Positions 5,100-7,030 of a stretch of 7,030 bases of DNA are shown here, in pieces. The position numbers and the translations under genes are program-made. The notes under the pieces are model-generated. The model worked only from the letters and a program-made list of their open reading frames with translations. It was not told the origin of the DNA and ran no database searches. This DNA is from Oligoflexus sp. (GTDB taxonomy: Bacteria; Bdellovibrionota_B; Oligoflexia; Oligoflexales; Oligoflexaceae): assembly GCA_030151925.1 (NCBI GenBank), contig JASLCY010000151.1, positions 1 to 7,030 of the forward strand. The letters are read 5' to 3'. Within the stretch, counting starts at the first letter, position 1. Each line of letters begins with the position of its first letter.

Positions 5100-7030
5100 T
5101 CAACCGTCCGATTTTTCAAGAACGCTGTTGTAGACCTTCGATTCCTTGAAGATCTCCATCAGATCGCCGTCGACCTTGTGGCCCTTCACTTCCATATCCA
5201 GGATCTCGAGCGCCTTCTCCACCGGCACCGCCTTCTTGTAAGGGCGGTCGGAGGCGGTGAGGGCATCGAAGATGTCGGCGATGGTCATGAGCCGCGTCTG
5301 GACCGGGATCTCCTCTTCCATCGTGCCGTTCGGGTAGCCCTTGCCGTCGAGCTTCTCGTGGTGCTTCGCGGCGATCTGCGGGACGTTCGGGTAGGAGCGG
5401 CCCCAGGGGATCTTCCTGAGGAATTCGTAAGTGTGGATCACGTGGCTCTGGATCTCCGCGAACTCATCGCGGGTCAAGGAGCCGCGCGAGACGCTGAGCG
5501 CCTCCAGCTCGCGGTCCGAGAGGAACGGGCGGACCTTCGCCCGCGAGTCGCGGAAGGTGAAGTTCGAGATGTCCTTGAGCCGATCGAAGCCGCCCTGCTC
5601 CAGGACGGTGGGCTCGTTGCACTTCTGGATGAAGCCCAGGAACTCGTCGAGCTCCGCGAGGCGCGATTCGAACACTGAGCGGTAGGTCTCGGTGCCGAAG
5701 CCCGGCGGGACGATGGCCTTGCCGGTGAGGAAGTCGATGTATTCCCTGAGGTACTCGATCTCGTAGCGCGACCGGATGTGCTCGAAGCGCTCGATGAGGA
5801 TATCGTGCTCCCAAGGGTAGAGCTTCTTCGCTTTGGTCAGGACCTGCTCGCGCACGCCGAGCTTGCCGAAGTCGTGGAGGAGCGAGGCGTACTCGATCTC
5901 CTTCATCTGGCGCTTGTCGAAGGAGACGTCCTTGAAGCGGCCGTGGCTGATGCCGTTGAGGACTTCGGCCATCGACAGCGTGAGCTTCGCGACGCGCGAC
6001 GAATGGCCGCTCGTGGTCGGATCGCGTTGTTCGATCGCGGTGACCGCGGCGTTGACGAAGCCGTCGAAGAGCTGCTCCTTCTCTTCCGTGAGCAGCGCGT
6101 TCTCGAGGGCGATGCCGGCCTGCTGGGCCACGATCTCGGCGTATTCGACGTCGGCGGGGCTGAATTCGGTCACGGCCGATTCGAAGTCCTGGAGGCCCTT
6201 GAGGGTCTCGACGCCTTCTTTCTTGCGGTTGATGAGCTGGATCACGCCCACCACGCGGTGGCTGATGTCGAACATGGGGATCGTGAGCATCGAGCGGCAT
6301 TGGTAGCCGGTGCGCAGATCGAAAGTCTTGTCGTGTTTCGCGTGGAAGGGATTCTTCATCGGATCGGGATCGAGCTTGTAGAGATCCGGGATATTGATGG
6401 ATTGCGCGTGCACGACCGCGCAACCGACCATTGACTGGTCGTTGACTTTGATGGAGAATTCCTCGAGCTCCTGCTCCACCGTCGCGTTTTGCGTGACTTT
6501 GAAGACGATGCGGCTGTCGGCTTCCCTCTGATCATTGTGCTCGACCGTATAGATCGAGCCCGCATCGGCATGGACGATCTCGCGGGCCTTCTGCAAAATC
6601 TTGGAAAGAAGCTTCTTGGTATCGCGCACGCCGTTGAGCTCGCGGGACACGCGCAGGACGTATTTCACGTTCTCGTTGGTCTCGCGGACGTCGCGGTTGT
6701 TCTCGGCCACCTTTATCATCAGCTTCTGCAGGCGGGCGAAGTTCTTGATGGCGTTATAGAGCTGCTGGGGGCGGATAGGGAGCGAGACCGAGCGGAAGTT
6801 GGCGTTTTCGAGCTCTTCGGGAAGGTTCGCTATAGCGGCGTCCGGGCCCGTGCAGACGAAGCAGAGGTTGGGTTCGGTCGATTTGCTAAGAAAGGGTTGC
6901 ATCTTCTGCGAATCTTGCCAGACTTTGTCTTCAAAAAAGACGAGGGTGAGTTCACCCGAAGTGAGGCTGAAGATCCCGTCATCCGGGATTTCCAAAATGA
7001 TTTCAGCATGTAATTGACCGCAGAATGCTG
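5100..7030 (-). CDS. GAF and HD-GYP domain protein, putative cyclic-di-GMP phosphodiesterase (5' end may be outside)
   Basis: The frame is open from the right edge to a TGA at 5100. The first possible start inside the window is a TTG at 6995 (631 residues, used for numbering) without a ribosome binding site, and sensible codons continue upstream, so the gene probably starts beyond the window. Residues 1-90 resemble a degenerate receiver domain, ending LPIRPQQLYNAIKNF like the receiver's KP...L..AI helix. A coiled linker (about 88-120) leads to a GAF domain (about 120-305, with VIQLINRKK at 251-259). The HD-GYP domain follows: GHSSRV (H331), LLHDFGKLGV (H374, D375), H518, HHEKLDGKGYP (545-555) and IADIFDALTASDRPYK (D574). 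These metal ligands and the GYP motif are intact, so it should hydrolyse cyclic-di-GMP, controlled by the GAF or N-terminal domain. The H374-to-H518 distance is about 144 residues; about 30 is usual. No membrane segment is seen. Confidence 0.92.
   Translation of the reverse strand, partial: AFCGQLHAEIILEIPDDGIFSLTSGELTLVFFEDKVWQDSQKMQPFLSKSTEPNLCFVCTGPDAAIANLPEELENANFRSVSLPIRPQQLYNAIKNFARLQKLMIKVAENNRDVRETNENVKYVLRVSRELNGVRDTKKLLSKILQKAREIVHADAGSIYTVEHNDQREADSRIVFKVTQNATVEQELEEFSIKVNDQSMVGCAVVHAQSINIPDLYKLDPDPMKNPFHAKHDKTFDLRTGYQCRSMLTIPMFDISHRVVGVIQLINRKKEGVETLKGLQDFESAVTEFSPADVEYAEIVAQQAGIALENALLTEEKEQLFDGFVNAAVTAIEQRDPTTSGHSSRVAKLTLSMAEVLNGISHGRFKDVSFDKRQMKEIEYASLLHDFGKLGVREQVLTKAKKLYPWEHDILIERFEHIRSRYEIEYLREYIDFLTGKAIVPPGFGTETYRSVFESRLAELDEFLGFIQKCNEPTVLEQGGFDRLKDISNFTFRDSRAKVRPFLSDRELEALSVSRGSLTRDEFAEIQSHVIHTYEFLRKIPWGRSYPNVPQIAAKHHEKLDGKGYPNGTMEEEIPVQTRLMTIADIFDALTASDRPYKKAVPVEKALEILDMEVKGHKVDGDLMEIFKESKVYNSVLEKSDG

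Noticed and set aside
5464..6423. A 319-codon minus-strand frame inside the HD-GYP gene
   Set aside because: It is an out-of-frame reading of the HD-GYP gene, extremely rich in Arg and Pro, with no independent support.
5778..6434. A 218-codon plus-strand frame opposite the HD-GYP gene
   Set aside because: It is an antisense shadow of the conserved GAF and HD segments with no motif of its own.
1..7030. tRNA, rRNA, CRISPR array, insertion sequence, toxin-antitoxin or phage genes
   Set aside because: I saw no regularly spaced repeats, terminal inverted repeats, transposase or integrase motifs, or tRNA-like cloverleafs; the intergenic space is small.

Overview
This 7,030-base window is compact bacterial chromosome with fairly high GC (estimated by eye, not computed). 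It carries seven protein-coding genes, two of them cut by the window edges. I see no RNA gene, mobile element, CRISPR array or prophage sign. The gene styles suggest a Gram-negative bacterium of the Bdellovibrionota or deltaproteobacterial type: a long TldD/PmbA protein that opens with a YFISY...DVRVG region, a GAF/HD-GYP phosphodiesterase with a large insert, and a free-standing CcmI-like protein. This assignment is an inference from gene style and was not tested by search. GTG starts are common here (four of the six starts visible in the window are called GTG, two ATG or better).

Layout. Positions 1-1155 (minus strand) hold the first 385 codons of an unrecognised protein with a pilin-like N-terminal hydrophobic helix; it runs off the left edge. 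A divergent intergenic region of about 210 bases (1156-1366) separates it from a plus-strand pair: a small membrane-anchored protein resembling the periplasmic C-terminal domain of the cytochrome c assembly factor CcmI (1367-1816), then, after 2 bases, a TldD/PmbA-family metalloprotease (1819-3471). The TldD gene converges on a minus-strand group with only 6 bases between the stop codons. Read in the direction of transcription, that group is: a GAF + HD-GYP putative cyclic-di-GMP phosphodiesterase (5100 to beyond 7030), aat, leucyl/phenylalanyl-tRNA-protein transferase (4443-5051), a 173-base gap, rpsU, ribosomal protein S21 (4069-4269), and a YigZ/IMPACT-family protein (3478-4065) that starts 3 bases after rpsU.

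How they fit together. rpsU-yigZ is almost certainly one transcript and looks translationally coupled. The HD-GYP gene and aat are 48 bases apart and may be co-transcribed, but their roles (second-messenger breakdown and N-degron tagging of proteins) have no obvious link. The CcmI-like/TldD pair is also tightly spaced, which hints at a shared process at or outside the inner membrane; that remains inference.

The window is mostly conserved housekeeping and signalling genes. The items most worth a second look are the CcmI-like domain without TPR repeats linked to a TldD lacking an adjacent partner, the roughly 115-residue insert inside the HD-GYP catalytic core, the orphan pilin-like protein, and a short palindrome shared by the two main intergenic regions. 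I found no evidence for a wholly new system.
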